Made by a program: the position numbers and the translations under genes. The notes beneath the pieces were generated by a model. That model saw only the letters and a list, made by a program, of their open reading frames with translations. It was not told where the DNA came from and made no database searches. DNA of 64,000 nucleotides from a bacterium (GTDB lineage: Bacteria > Vulcanimicrobiota > Vulcanimicrobiia > Vulcanimicrobiales > Vulcanimicrobiaceae): assembly GCA_028869385.1 (NCBI GenBank), contig JAGWSR010000048.1:1-64000 (forward strand), written 5' to 3'. Shown one piece after another: positions 23,855 through 33,246 of the stretch. Positions within the stretch are counted from its first letter, which is position 1; every line of letters starts with the position of its first letter.

Positions 23855-24900
23855 CGCGCGAGGTGGAGTGCGACGGCGATCAAGCCGTTCGCCGCGTCGC
23901 CGAATCCGCGAAAGCGCTCGTCGTGCGTCTGCCCGAGGACGTAGCGCTTGTAGATCTGCTGGAGGATGCCGGCGAAGCGGAAGATGTTGAAAATATGGTA
24001 CCAGCGTACGTGCGCCACGTCGAAGCCGGTGCGGCGCGCGTAGCGCTCGACCACCTGCGCGCGCGTCGGAAAGCCCGCATGCCACGTGGGCATCGCGCCC
24101 ACGCGAAAGGCCGGGGGATCGCCGGGTTCGGGCCAAAGCGCGAGCAGATACCCGAGATCCATCAGCGGATCGCCGAGCGTGCACATATCCCAGTCGAGCA
24201 CGGCGACGATACGCGCGGGATCGCTCGCGTCGAGCAGCATGTTGTCGAGCTTGTAGTCGTTGTGTACGATCGTCGTCGCGGGCGACGGCGGCAGGCGGTC
24301 GCGCATCCATCCGACGAGCGGATGCGCATCGGCGCTCGCGTCGGTACGGGCCGCGTCGTAGCGCGACGCCCACCCTTCCAATTGCCGCGCGACGTAGCCA
24401 TCGGGGTGGCCGAGATCTCCGAGTCCCGCGGCGTAGGCGTCGACGCCGTGCAGGTCGGCGAGGGTATCGACGATCGCGTGACCGAGGCGCTCGGCAAAAC
24501 GCGCGTCGTCGGCGTACGCGGGCGGCAGATCGCGTCGGATCGCGATGCCGTGCTTGCGCTCCTCCACGACGAAGTCGCTGCCAATCACCGTATGGTCGGT
24601 GCACAGGTGATAGCTTTGCGGCGCGAGCGCGAAGCTCGCGTGGAGTTTCGAGAGCACCGCATGCTCGCGGCGCATATCGTGGGCGTGTTTGGGCACCGGT
24701 CCGAGCGGCGGCCGCCGCAGCACGTACTCGCGCTCGCCGAAGCACACGAGATATGTGAGATTCGCGTGCCCGCCGCCGAACTGACGCACCGCGAAGGCGC
24801 CGTCGGTTTCGGGGAGGTGCGCGCGCAGGTAGGGTTCGAGCGCGGCGAGATCGAGCCGCTCCTCGGGTCGAACGTCGATGACTTCGGGATCGTTCGTCAT
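23851..24900 (-). CDS. Aminoglycoside-phosphotransferase-like kinase, ACAD10/11-N or LvaA type
   Basis: The 349-residue protein has the kinase motifs FGGGHANLTYLV (nucleotide loop), YVLRRPPLGP, the catalytic loop HNDYKLDN at 213-220 and the metal motif DWDMCTLGDP with Asp236. The RRPP and CTLGDP elements are typical of the acyl-CoA branch of this fold, found at the N-terminus of animal ACAD10/ACAD11 and in LvaA of the Pseudomonas putida levulinate operon. Those enzymes phosphorylate the hydroxyl of 4-hydroxyacyl-CoA. Pairing with an ACAD in the same operon supports the same role here, by inference. Confidence 0.85.
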   Translation of the reverse strand: MTNDPEVIDVRPEERLDLAALEPYLRAHLPETDGAFAVRQFGGGHANLTYLVCFGEREYVLRRPPLGPVPKHAHDMRREHAVLSKLHASFALAPQSYHLCTDHTVIGSDFVVEERKHGIAIRRDLPPAYADDARFAERLGHAIVDTLADLHGVDAYAAGLGDLGHPDGYVARQLEGWASRYDAARTDASADAHPLVGWMRDRLPPSPATTIVHNDYKLDNMLLDASDPARIVAVLDWDMCTLGDPLMDLGYLLALWPEPGDPPAFRVGAMPTWHAGFPTRAQVVERYARRTGFDVAHVRWYHIFNIFRFAGILQQIYKRYVLGQTHDERFRGFGDAANGLIAVALHLAR

Positions 24901-25517
24901 CGTGCGTACTCCAGATGCGCGGTGTCGTTGAGCGTCACGACGAGGCGGCGCTCCGCGCGCGCGCGGACGACGGTGATGGACGTGTTGCCCGCGGGGAAGA
25001 AGAAGTCGCCGCTCAAGCCGAGCAGCATCGAGACGTAGGCGTTGATCGCTCCCGCGTGCGACACGAGCGCCACGCGCTCTCCCGCGTGTCGCGCGGCGAC
25101 CTCATCGACGGCGTCGCGCATACGCGCGCGGATCGCGGCCGACGACTCGGTTCCGGGAAGATGCGACCATCCGCCGCGCGCGAGCGCGATCTCGGCGAGA
25201 TCATGCAAGGCGACCGGGCCGACGCCGGCGATCTCGACCTCGCGCAAGCGAGGTTCGGGAACGATCGCGAGTCCGGTGCGTTCGCCGACGTAGCGCGCCG
25301 TTTCGTGCGTGCGTTGCAGCGGGCTCGCGTAGAGCGCGCGGAGGTCGCGTCGCGCGAGGCGCGCGGCGAGCGACTCGGCTTGCGCGCGCCCGTGTGCCGA
25401 GAGCGGCATATCGACGTCCTTCGGTTCGAGCGTCGCGCCGTGCTCCGGGTGCTCCGCCTCGGCGTGGCGGATCAGCAGCAACTCGCATGCGCCGTGCTTG
25501 ACCGCAAAGTCACGCAT
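24897..25517 (-). CDS. Histidine phosphatase (phosphoglycerate-mutase-like)
   Basis: This 206-residue protein has [12 protein letters not shown] with the phospho-accepting His, [10 protein letters not shown], and the second catalytic His in VSHAGAI. It is a branch 1 histidine phosphatase of unknown substrate. It lies between the kinase and ACAD genes, overlapping each by 4-8 bases, so it may remove phosphate from a pathway intermediate. ATG 25517 was chosen because upstream codons lie inside the ACAD gene. Confidence 0.87.
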   Translation of the reverse strand: MRDFAVKHGACELLLIRHAEAEHPEHGATLEPKDVDMPLSAHGRAQAESLAARLARRDLRALYASPLQRTHETARYVGERTGLAIVPEPRLREVEIAGVGPVALHDLAEIALARGGWSHLPGTESSAAIRARMRDAVDEVAARHAGERVALVSHAGAINAYVSMLLGLSGDFFFPAGNTSITVVRARAERRLVVTLNDTAHLEYAR

Positions 25518-26697
25518 CGTACTTGGCGAGCTCCGCTTTAGCGATGGAGCGCAGATGCACTTCGTCGGGACCGTCGGCGATGCGCAGCGATCGCGCGTTG
25601 ATCCAAGCGTGCGCGAAGCCGGTGTCGTCGAGCAGGCCTTCGGCACCGAAGGCCTGGATCGCGCGATCCACGACCGCCTGCGCCATGCGCGGCGCGGCGA
25701 CCTTGGCCATGGCGAGTGCTGCCGCGGCGGCCTTGTTACCGCGCTCGTCGAGCTCGCTCGCGGCGCGATAGACGAGGAGCCGGGTCTGATCGATCTCGAT
25801 GCGCGACTGCGCGATCCATTCGCGCACCACGCCCTGCTCCGCGAGGCGTCGCCCGAACGCGACGCGCTCGCGAACCCGCACGCACATGCGCTCGAGCGTA
25901 CGCTCCGCGAGGCCGATGAGTCGCAAGCAATGGTGCAGGCGCCCGGGCCCAAGGCGCCCCTGCGCGATTTCGAAGCCGCGTCCCTCGCCGAGAATCATTG
26001 CGTCGAGCGGCACGCGCACGTCGGTAAAGTCGATCTCGCAGTGGCCGAACGGGGCGTCGTCGTAGCCGAAGACGGGCAGGTGGCGCACGATGCGCACGCC
26101 GGGCGTCTCGATCGGCACGAGCACCATCGACTGCTGGCGATGCGTCGGCGCATCCGGGCTCGACTTGCCCATGAAGATGAGCACGCGGGTGTTGGGATGC
26201 ATCGCTCCGGTCGTCCACCACTTGCGGCCGTTCAACACCCAGGCGTCGCCGTCGCGTCGAATGGAGGCGGCGATGTTCGTGGCGTCGGAGGAGGCGACGC
26301 CCGGTTCGGTCATCGCAAAGCCGCTGCGTATCTCGCCGCGGAGCAACGGAGCGAGCCATCGCTCGCGTTGCTCATCCGAACCGTAGCGCGCGAGCACCTC
26401 CATGTTGCCCGTGTCGGGCGCGTTGCAGTTGAAGACCTCGGGCGCGATCAACGAGCGCCCCATCATCTCGCAGAGCGGCGCGTACTCGCGGTTGCTCAGC
26501 CCGGCGCCGAACTCGGGCTCGGGCAAGAACAGGTTCCACAGCCCCGCGTCGCGCGCTCGGGCTTTGAGTTCCTCCATCACGGGGGGTTGCGTCCAGCGCG
26601 ACGGCGCGGCGGCGAGCTCTTCGGCGTAGCGTCGCTCGCTTGGAACGACGTGCGTCTCCATAAAAGCGTGCAAGCGTTCCACGAGTGTTGGCGTCAT
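25510..26697 (-). CDS. Acyl-CoA dehydrogenase, ACAD10/11 or LvaC type
   Basis: The 395-residue flavoprotein has [15 protein letters not shown] (flavin and substrate contact), [27 protein letters not shown] and the C-terminal ADGPDEVH signature. GPDEVH and WWTTGA are typical of the ACAD10/11 lineage rather than straight-chain dehydrogenases. It is the first gene of the operon. With the neighbouring kinase it would convert 4-hydroxyacyl-CoA, through a 4-phosphate, to an enoyl-CoA that can enter beta-oxidation. The pathway is inferred from the family and the operon. Confidence 0.88.
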   Translation of the reverse strand: MTPTLVERLHAFMETHVVPSERRYAEELAAAPSRWTQPPVMEELKARARDAGLWNLFLPEPEFGAGLSNREYAPLCEMMGRSLIAPEVFNCNAPDTGNMEVLARYGSDEQRERWLAPLLRGEIRSGFAMTEPGVASSDATNIAASIRRDGDAWVLNGRKWWTTGAMHPNTRVLIFMGKSSPDAPTHRQQSMVLVPIETPGVRIVRHLPVFGYDDAPFGHCEIDFTDVRVPLDAMILGEGRGFEIAQGRLGPGRLHHCLRLIGLAERTLERMCVRVRERVAFGRRLAEQGVVREWIAQSRIEIDQTRLLVYRAASELDERGNKAAAAALAMAKVAAPRMAQAVVDRAIQAFGAEGLLDDTGFAHAWINARSLRIADGPDEVHLRSIAKAELAKYDA

Positions 26698-26779
26698 GAG
26701 CGTTACCTGCGATGACCAAACCGAGTGATTCGGTCAGCACTTCGAGCCTCGATAGAACGGCTCCTCACGTCCGTAAACG

Positions 26780-26819
26780 TGCACAAATTTGTGCAAAGCA
26801 ATAGCCTAAAAAACTATTG
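26780..26819 (+). promoter_or_regulatory. Two operator-like inverted repeats between ACAD and LysR genes
   Basis: A perfect 16-base palindrome TGCACAAATTTGTGCA lies at 26780-26795. A second repeat pairs CAATAG at 26799-26804 with CTATTG at 26814-26819. Both fall in an AT-rich 157-base divergent region, unlike the GC-rich surroundings. They are good candidates for the TetR and LysR binding sites; which protein binds which site cannot be told from sequence. Confidence 0.65.
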
Positions 26820-26854
26820 GTGACCTTTGTTTGCTTTTGTGTTACGCTCCGCTC

Positions 26855-27760
26855 GTGCCGTTACGTCGTGACCTCCCCTCGCTGAACGCCCTCGCTGCGG
26901 TCGAAGCTGCCGTTCGCAACGGGAACTTCTCTCAAGCCGCGCGCGAGTTGGACGTGGCCGCCTCGGCGATCAGTCGGCACATCGCGCAGGTCGAGGATTG
27001 GAGCGGTCTGCAACTCTTCGAGCGTCGCGGGCGGCACGTGGTGGTCACGCCGCAGGGCGCGGCGATCGCCGAGTCGGTGCGCGCCGGCTTCGACGATATC
27101 GCGCGCACGATCGAGCGTTTGCAGCGCGAGAAGAGCGGGCGCTACCTGACCGTGGCCTGCACCGTGGACGTCGGCATGAATTGGCTGATGCCGCGCTATG
27201 CCGACATTCGCGCGGCCATGGCCGACGTCGAGGTGCGCATCGTCACGTCGACGTCGTACGCGAATTTCGATTCACCGGATATCGACCTTTCGATCCGGTT
27301 CGGCGACGGCAAGTGGCCGAACATGGAGAGCGAGTTGCTCATCCACGAGTGCGCCTATCCGGTCGCATCCCCGGCCTTCGTCGCGCGTTATCCGGAGTGC
27401 CGCGAGATCACGGGCGCCGCCGACCTCGTCAAGTTTCCGTTGCTCGAACTCGATATTCCCGACGATCCGGGACTGAATTGGCGGCGGTTCCTGCGCCATT
27501 ACGGCTTGCATCCCGACAGCAAGCAGATGCTGCGCTTTCCGAGCCACGTGATGATGCTGCATTCCGCGTCGCGCGGTGACGGTATTCCGCTCTTTTGGAA
27601 AGGCATGCACGATCGCCTCGTCGCCGACGGCGAGTTCGTGCGTCTCGGCGACGTGCACGTCGAAACGAAACTGGGGTATTACGTGGTCGGTCGCGATCTC
27701 GCGCACGAGCCGGTCGCATCGCTCGTGCGCGAGTTGCGCGCCCACGGGGCCCGCGCCTAG
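26855..27760 (+). CDS. LysR-family regulator (GcvA-like)
   Basis: This 301-residue protein has the LysR N-terminal helix-turn-helix (LNALAAVEAAVRNGNFSQAA, then AASAISRHIAQVE) and a substrate-binding domain with the GcvA-group motif DLSIRFGDGKWP. It is divergent from the acyl-CoA operon and may control it. GTG 26855 gives a normal N-terminus. An upstream TTG at 26831 adds 8 unlikely residues. A -10-like TACGCT at 26843-26848 ends only 7 bases before the GTG, so a leaderless message is possible. Confidence 0.87.
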   Translation: MPLRRDLPSLNALAAVEAAVRNGNFSQAARELDVAASAISRHIAQVEDWSGLQLFERRGRHVVVTPQGAAIAESVRAGFDDIARTIERLQREKSGRYLTVACTVDVGMNWLMPRYADIRAAMADVEVRIVTSTSYANFDSPDIDLSIRFGDGKWPNMESELLIHECAYPVASPAFVARYPECREITGAADLVKFPLLELDIPDDPGLNWRRFLRHYGLHPDSKQMLRFPSHVMMLHSASRGDGIPLFWKGMHDRLVADGEFVRLGDVHVETKLGYYVVGRDLAHEPVASLVRELRAHGARA

Positions 27761-27782
27761 AACCATCCGCCTCGGCGCGTCG

Positions 27783-28994
27783 CTAGGCGATCGCTCCCGC
27801 AAATGCGGCCTCATCGGTCGCGGCGTAGAACGCGTTGTGCGTTTCGCTGATGTTCGGCGCCCACGGATCGATCTGCCCGCGCGAGATCGGCGCGTGAATC
27901 GTGGGACCCGCCGCGTCGCGATAGCTCGAACCGTCGAACGGCCCGAAGTGCGCGCTCTCCTTGTGCGCGAGCACGAGCGATCCGACCGCGTCGGCTGCGG
28001 CGCGCGCATCGCGACGCAGGGGCTCGGCGAGCGCGGCATCGCTCGCAATCGTACGGTACATCGCGATCGCCGGACGATCGGCGTGCCACGGCATATCGGG
28101 CGTCGCATCGTGAAAGCGGACCATACCCGGCACGCTCGCAACGTCGCGACGCAGACGTGCACGCATGCCGCCATCGTGTGCGGCCCGCGCGGCATCGTCG
28201 TTGAAGCGCTTGATCGCCGACTCCGCCCGCTGCAATCCCGACGGAGCGAGGTCGAGCACGTCGAATGCCGCCGCCGGCCCGAACGTATCGCCGCCGCCAG
28301 CGCCGTAGTGGGTGCGCATGACGTCGCCCGTCACGGCGCGCGCCATCGCCTGCGGGTCGTCGATGTGCGAGGCGATGTCGTGCGCGACGCTCGACGGAAC
28401 GCCCGGCGAGACCATCGTCTCCGGGCTCGCCGCGAGATATTTCACGCCCGCGCGGGAGAGTTCGTCGGCGAAGCCCATGCTCGCCATCAGGCATTGATTC
28501 GCGACGACGCCGTCGATGCGGCGGTCGGCATCTTCGGGATGCTCTCGTGCGTGCATCGCTTCGCCTTGCGCGATTGCCGCGGCAATCTGCGGCATCGGCA
28601 TCACGCCGTGGTACGCGTCGGCTTCGAGTCCGCCGCCGTCGCCCGCACCGTGATCGACGAGATCGATCCACGTCTGCTTCGCGCCGTTCTGTTCGGCGTG
28701 ATCGAGCGTGCGGGCGACGAACGCGGCGAGCGTGTCGGGCGACGACATATTGGCGCCGGCGCGCGATGCGAACCCACGCTGCGTTCCGTCGCTGACGGAG
28801 TACGTATGCGTCTCGAGGTGGCCGTTCGACGCGTGCGTGGTGTTCTCGACGTCGAATGCGATCGACGAATCGGTTCTGCTCGTCGCGAATGCCTGGGTGA
28901 GCACGTTCGATTGCGAGTCGTCGAGATTGTTATCGCCGTCGCGATAGATGCCGAATTCGAGCGCGCGCTGGTGCGCCTGGGAAATAATCTGCAC
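27783..28994 (-). CDS. C11 (clostripain-like) cysteine peptidase
   Basis: The 403-residue protein has the family motifs YRDGDNNLDD at residues 17-26, catalytic His115 in LVDHGAG and catalytic Cys168 in VVANQCLMAS, followed by FADEL and AASPETMVSPG. C11 peptidases cleave after arginine. No signal peptide is visible, and GTG 28994 has a strong AAAGGA site about 8 bases upstream, so a cytoplasmic enzyme is likely unless export is unconventional. Most known members are secreted, so this is notable. Confidence 0.82.
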   Translation of the reverse strand: MQIISQAHQRALEFGIYRDGDNNLDDSQSNVLTQAFATSRTDSSIAFDVENTTHASNGHLETHTYSVSDGTQRGFASRAGANMSSPDTLAAFVARTLDHAEQNGAKQTWIDLVDHGAGDGGGLEADAYHGVMPMPQIAAAIAQGEAMHAREHPEDADRRIDGVVANQCLMASMGFADELSRAGVKYLAASPETMVSPGVPSSVAHDIASHIDDPQAMARAVTGDVMRTHYGAGGGDTFGPAAAFDVLDLAPSGLQRAESAIKRFNDDAARAAHDGGMRARLRRDVASVPGMVRFHDATPDMPWHADRPAIAMYRTIASDAALAEPLRRDARAAADAVGSLVLAHKESAHFGPFDGSSYRDAAGPTIHAPISRGQIDPWAPNISETHNAFYAATDEAAFAGAIA

Positions 28995-29158
28995 GACTGT
29001 CCTTTCCTGGAGGGTTGGCTCTCCCGGCACTACTGCGCGCTCGGGCTCGGACGACAAGCGCCGGGCCATCCTCGAGGGGCGGGATCCGCTCCACCGGTCG
29101 TTACTGCCGACTTTGACGTTGCCCGGGGGGTCGGCAAGGGCGTATCGTCCGAAATGTT

Positions 29159-30643
29159 ATGGCCGACAACCGTACCGATATCGTCCTCGTAGGCGGCGGC
29201 ATCATGAGCGCCACGCTCGCCGCCATGCTCAAGGAACTCCAGCCGGAGATGACCGTCGAGATCTTCGAGATGCTGCCGAGCGCAGCCGAAGAGAGCTCGA
29301 ACGCGTGGAACAACGCGGGCACCGGGCACGCGGCGCTCTGCGAGCTGAACTACACGCCCGAAGGCAAAGACGGCAGCGTCACCATCGACCGCGCGCTCAA
29401 GGTCAACACGCAGTTCGACCTGTCGCGTCAGTTTTGGGCCTACATGGTGCGGGCCGGCAAGATGGACGCGCCCGAGAGCTTCATCCACGACGTGCCGCAC
29501 ATCAGCTTCGTCTGGGGTGACGATAACGTTGCCTTCCTGCGCAAGCGCTACCAAGCGATGACCGCGCACCACTGTTTCGCGGGCATGGAGTACAGCGAGG
29601 ATCACGCGGTCCTGCGCGAGTGGATGCCCCTCGTCATGGAAGGCCGCGATCCGGCGCAGAAGGTGGCGGCCACGCGCATGCCCATCGGCACCGACGTGGA
29701 CTACGGCGCGGTGACGCGCCAGCTGCTCGCACACCTTCAGCGCAGCGGCGGCGTGAACGTGTCGTACTCGCATCGCGTCACCGATCTGCGTCGCCTCGCG
29801 ACGGGCGGCTGGAGCGTCTCCGTTCGCGACGAAAAGAGCGGCGCGACGCGCGTCATCGATACCAAGACGGTGTTCCTCGGTGCGGGCGGCGGCGCGCTCT
29901 CGTTGCTGCAGAAATCGGGCATCTCCGAAGGCAAGGGGTTTGGCGGCTTCCCCGTGAGCGGCATCTTCCTGCGCTGCGACGACGAGGAGACCGTGAACCG
30001 GCATCACGCCAAGGTGTACGGCAAGGCCTCGGTCGGCGCGCCGCCGATGTCGGTGCCCCATCTGGATTCGCGCTTCGTCGACGGCAAGCGGTCGCTGCTC
30101 TTCGGGCCGTACGCGGGCTTCTCGACGAAGTTCCTCAAGCACGGCTCCTACGCCGACCTCTTCGGCTCGGTGAAGGGCGACAATATCGGCCCGCTTCTCG
30201 CGGTCGGTCGCGATAACTACGATCTCACGAAGTACCTGATCGGCCAAGTGCTGGAGTCGAAAGAGGCAAAGCATGCCTCGCTCAAAGAGTACTTCCCCGA
30301 CGCCGACCCCTCGAAGTGGCAGTTCATCGTTGCCGGACAGCGGGTGCAGGTCATCATGCCCGACGCCAAGAGCGGCGGTAAGCTGCAGTTCGGTACCGAG
30401 GTCGTCTCCTCAGCGGACGGATCGCTCGCGGCCGTGCTCGGTGCCTCTCCGGGCGCCTCGGTCGCGGTCGCGGTCATGCTCGACGTGCTCGGCCGCCTCT
30501 ACAAGGGCCAGATGCCCGCGTGGGCGGCGACGTTCGCCAAGATGATCCCCTCGTACGGAAAATCCATCGCCGACGACGCCGAGCTCTGCCGCCAGGTCCG
30601 CCACGATACGGCCGACGCGCTGCACCTCGCGAAGATCGGCTAG
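29159..30643 (+). CDS. mqo: Malate:quinone oxidoreductase
   Basis: The 494-residue FAD protein starts [18 protein letters not shown], followed by the Mqo signature [20 protein letters not shown]. Mqo oxidises malate to oxaloacetate at the inner membrane and passes electrons to quinone. The length is normal. A weak promoter TTGCCC (29119-29124), 18 bases, TATCGT (29143-29148) lies just upstream and a strong terminator follows the gene. Confidence 0.96.
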   Translation: MADNRTDIVLVGGGIMSATLAAMLKELQPEMTVEIFEMLPSAAEESSNAWNNAGTGHAALCELNYTPEGKDGSVTIDRALKVNTQFDLSRQFWAYMVRAGKMDAPESFIHDVPHISFVWGDDNVAFLRKRYQAMTAHHCFAGMEYSEDHAVLREWMPLVMEGRDPAQKVAATRMPIGTDVDYGAVTRQLLAHLQRSGGVNVSYSHRVTDLRRLATGGWSVSVRDEKSGATRVIDTKTVFLGAGGGALSLLQKSGISEGKGFGGFPVSGIFLRCDDEETVNRHHAKVYGKASVGAPPMSVPHLDSRFVDGKRSLLFGPYAGFSTKFLKHGSYADLFGSVKGDNIGPLLAVGRDNYDLTKYLIGQVLESKEAKHASLKEYFPDADPSKWQFIVAGQRVQVIMPDAKSGGKLQFGTEVVSSADGSLAAVLGASPGASVAVAVMLDVLGRLYKGQMPAWAATFAKMIPSYGKSIADDAELCRQVRHDTADALHLAKIG

Positions 30644-30660
30644 CCTGCGCGGCAACCCGT

Positions 30661-30693
30661 GCGAAAAGGGCGTCCGCAGGACGCCTTTTTCGC
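30661..30693 (+). terminator. Strong bidirectional intrinsic terminator after mqo
   Basis: A 15-base stem (30661-30675 with 30679-30693, one G-T wobble) encloses a 3-base loop. The stem carries AAAA on the left and TTTTT on the right, so it can stop transcription in either direction. Confidence 0.9.
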
Positions 30694-30817
30694 ATCCTTA
30701 ACCGCAGGCCGTTCGGCATGCTTTCCCTTGCCGTTGGTGGGGTGCTAGAGTGTGGGGGAATGAAGCGGCCGCTGTCCTACAGCGGGGCGCTCTCAACCCG
30801 TGTGGGAGCATGAATCG

Positions 30818-32272
30818 ATGACCCTGATCACCGGACAAGCGGCCTCAGCGCAGGCGGCGACCGCGATCGACGAGCTCGAGGCGCGCATTCGCGATCGCGT
30901 CGCGACGATCGGCGTCGTCGGTCTCGGCTACGTCGGCCTGCCGCTTGCCGTCGAATTTGCGAAGGCCTACCCGAAGGTCATCGGCTGCGATATGAACCCC
31001 GACCGGGTGGAGATGCTCGCCGGGGGACGCTCCCACATCGCCGACGTGCCCCACGCCGAGGTCGCCGAAGCCGTCGGCGCCGAGCGCTTTCTCACCAGCA
31101 CCGACATGTCGCTGCTCGGCGGTTGCGATGCCATCGTGATCTGCGTGCCGACGCCGCTCGAAAAGAGCAAAGATCCCGATCTGTCGTACGTCCGCGGTGC
31201 CGCGAAGGCGATCGCCGACGCGCTGCGTCCGGGGCAACTCGTCATCCTCGAATCCACGACCTATCCGGGCACGACCGACGAACTGCTCTTGCCGCTCTTC
31301 GCGCAGAACGGGCTGCAGCTCGACCGCGATTTCTTGCTCGCGTTCTCGCCGGAGCGCGTGGATCCGGGCAGCACCTACGCGCTGCGCGATATTCCGAAGG
31401 TCGTCGGCGGCTGCAGCGAACGATCCACCGCCGTCGCATGCGAGCTCTACGGCTCGATCGTGAACTCCGTGCACCCGGTCTCGTCCGCGCGGGTCGCCGA
31501 GACCGTGAAGCTCCTCGAAAATACGTTTCGCCTGGTGAACATCGGACTCATCAACGAGTTCGCGTTGCTGTGCAGCCACCTGGGCATCGATTCGGGCGAA
31601 GTGATCGGCGCCGCCGCCACCAAGCCGTTCGGGTTCATGCCGTTCTTTCCGGGGCCCGGCGTCGGCGGGCATTGCATTCCGCTCGATCCGCTCTACCTTT
31701 CGTGGAAGGCGCAGCAGCAGGGCTTCATCTCGCGCTTCATCGATCTCGCTGATCAAATCAATTCGCAGATGCCCGCGCACGTCGTCGAACTCGTGATGGA
31801 CGCGCTGAACTCCCGCGCGAAGGCGATGCGCGATTCGCGTATCCTGATCGTCGGCGTCGCGTATAAGAACGATATCGACGACACGCGACAGAGCCCGGCG
31901 ATCGCGGTGATCGATCGCCTGCGCGCGCGCGGAGCCTACGTGGCCTACCACGATCCGCTCGTCCCCGTGCTCGACTTCGACTTCCACGATTGGCCCGAGT
32001 GGCGACCGCGCGTGACCTTACCGTCGGAGCGCCGATCGCTGCGCGTCGCGAACCATCGTGCGTTCTCGCGCCGTCGCCGTTACGATATGCTCGAGAGCAT
32101 GGAACTGACTCCGAAACTCCTCGCCGACACCGATTGCGTGGTGATTCTCGCCAAGCATCGCAGCGTCGATTACGCCATGATCGCGCAGCATGCCGACTTG
32201 GTGGTCGACACCCGCGACGCGATCTCTGCCGAGCTGCGAGCGAGCGCGCGCGCACAGGTGGTGCGGCTGTGA
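30818..32272 (+). CDS. Nucleotide-sugar 6-dehydrogenase (UDP-GlcNAc/ManNAc type)
   Basis: The 484-residue protein oxidises a UDP-sugar C6 alcohol to a uronic acid in two NAD-dependent steps. It has the Rossmann motif GVVGLGYVGLPLA near the start, VPTPLEKSKDPDLSYV, ESTTYPGTT, FSPERVDPG, and catalytic Cys286 in GPGVGGHCIPLDP. PTPL and SPERVDPG fit the WecC/VipA/TviB group rather than UDP-glucose dehydrogenase. It overlaps the epimerase gene (GTGA), and the pair would make an acidic sugar donor for the glycosyltransferase downstream. The start is ATG 30818; GTG 30800 is possible. Confidence 0.9.
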   Translation: MTLITGQAASAQAATAIDELEARIRDRVATIGVVGLGYVGLPLAVEFAKAYPKVIGCDMNPDRVEMLAGGRSHIADVPHAEVAEAVGAERFLTSTDMSLLGGCDAIVICVPTPLEKSKDPDLSYVRGAAKAIADALRPGQLVILESTTYPGTTDELLLPLFAQNGLQLDRDFLLAFSPERVDPGSTYALRDIPKVVGGCSERSTAVACELYGSIVNSVHPVSSARVAETVKLLENTFRLVNIGLINEFALLCSHLGIDSGEVIGAAATKPFGFMPFFPGPGVGGHCIPLDPLYLSWKAQQQGFISRFIDLADQINSQMPAHVVELVMDALNSRAKAMRDSRILIVGVAYKNDIDDTRQSPAIAVIDRLRARGAYVAYHDPLVPVLDFDFHDWPEWRPRVTLPSERRSLRVANHRAFSRRRRYDMLESMELTPKLLADTDCVVILAKHRSVDYAMIAQHADLVVDTRDAISAELRASARAQVVRL

Positions 32273-33246
32273 AGGTACTCGTCACCGGAGGTGCCGGATT
32301 CATCGGATCGCACCTGTGCGATCTCCTCATCTCGGCGGGCCATCATGCCGTCGCATTCGACGACCTTTCCACCGGAACGCTCGAGAACGTCGCGCACCTG
32401 AGCGGCCACCCGCTGTTTTCGTTCGTACGCGCCGATATTCGCGACGCGCGCGCCGTCGAAGGCGCGATGGCGTCATGCGATGCGGTCGTTCATCTCGCCG
32501 CGCGCATCGGACTCAAGATCATCGTCGAGAGCCCGCTCGAGACGATCGAGGTCAACGCCCGCGGCACCGAGACGGTCCTCGAGGTCGCGTCGCGCCGCCG
32601 CGTGCGGACGATCGTCGCCTCCACCTCCGAAGTCTACGGACACTCGACACGCATTCCGTCGGCGGAGAGCGATCCGATCTGCTTCGGCTCGCCCACGATC
32701 GGCCGCTGGAGCTACGCCTGCGCGAAGGCCTACGACGAATTCTACGCGCTCGCGCTGCATCAGGAGCGCGGCCTGCCGGCAATCGTGGTACGCCTCTTCA
32801 ATACCGTCGGACCGCGACAGACGGGCCGATACGGCATGGTGATTCCGCGTTTCGTCACGCAAGCGCTCGCGGGAGAACCGCTCACCGTCTATGGTGACGG
32901 GACGCAGACGCGCTGCTTCTGCTCGGTGGACGACGTGGTCGGCGCGCTGCTCGCGATGCTCGAACGCAGCGACGTCGCCGTGGGTCAGGTCTTCAATATC
33001 GGCAATCCCGAGGAGACGTCGATCGAGTCGCTGGCGAAACTCGTCATCGAGATGACCGGCTCCGCTTCTGGTATTCGCTACGTCCCGTTCTCCGATGCGT
33101 ACCCCGTCGGATTCGAAGAGATCATGCGCCGCGTGCCCAATATCGATAAGGCGCGCGAGCTCTTGGGCTTCTCGCCGCGTTCGACGCTGCGCTCGATTTT
33201 GGACGACGTCATCGCGAGCGTCGATCGCCGGGAGCGAACGGCGTGA
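32269..33246 (+). CDS. NAD-dependent sugar epimerase/dehydratase (SDR)
   Basis: This 325-residue extended short-chain dehydrogenase starts VLVTGGAGFIGSHLCD. It carries VHLAARIG, STSEVYG and the catalytic Y-x-x-x-K in WSYACAKAYDE, then VVRLFNTVGPRQTG. It resembles UDP-glucuronate or UDP-GlcNAc(A) 4-epimerases and UDP-xylose synthases, which follow the dehydrogenase in capsule pathways. The exact sugar cannot be told. GTG 32269 overlaps the dehydrogenase stop. Confidence 0.88.
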   Translation: MKVLVTGGAGFIGSHLCDLLISAGHHAVAFDDLSTGTLENVAHLSGHPLFSFVRADIRDARAVEGAMASCDAVVHLAARIGLKIIVESPLETIEVNARGTETVLEVASRRRVRTIVASTSEVYGHSTRIPSAESDPICFGSPTIGRWSYACAKAYDEFYALALHQERGLPAIVVRLFNTVGPRQTGRYGMVIPRFVTQALAGEPLTVYGDGTQTRCFCSVDDVVGALLAMLERSDVAVGQVFNIGNPEETSIESLAKLVIEMTGSASGIRYVPFSDAYPVGFEEIMRRVPNIDKARELLGFSPRSTLRSILDDVIASVDRRERTA

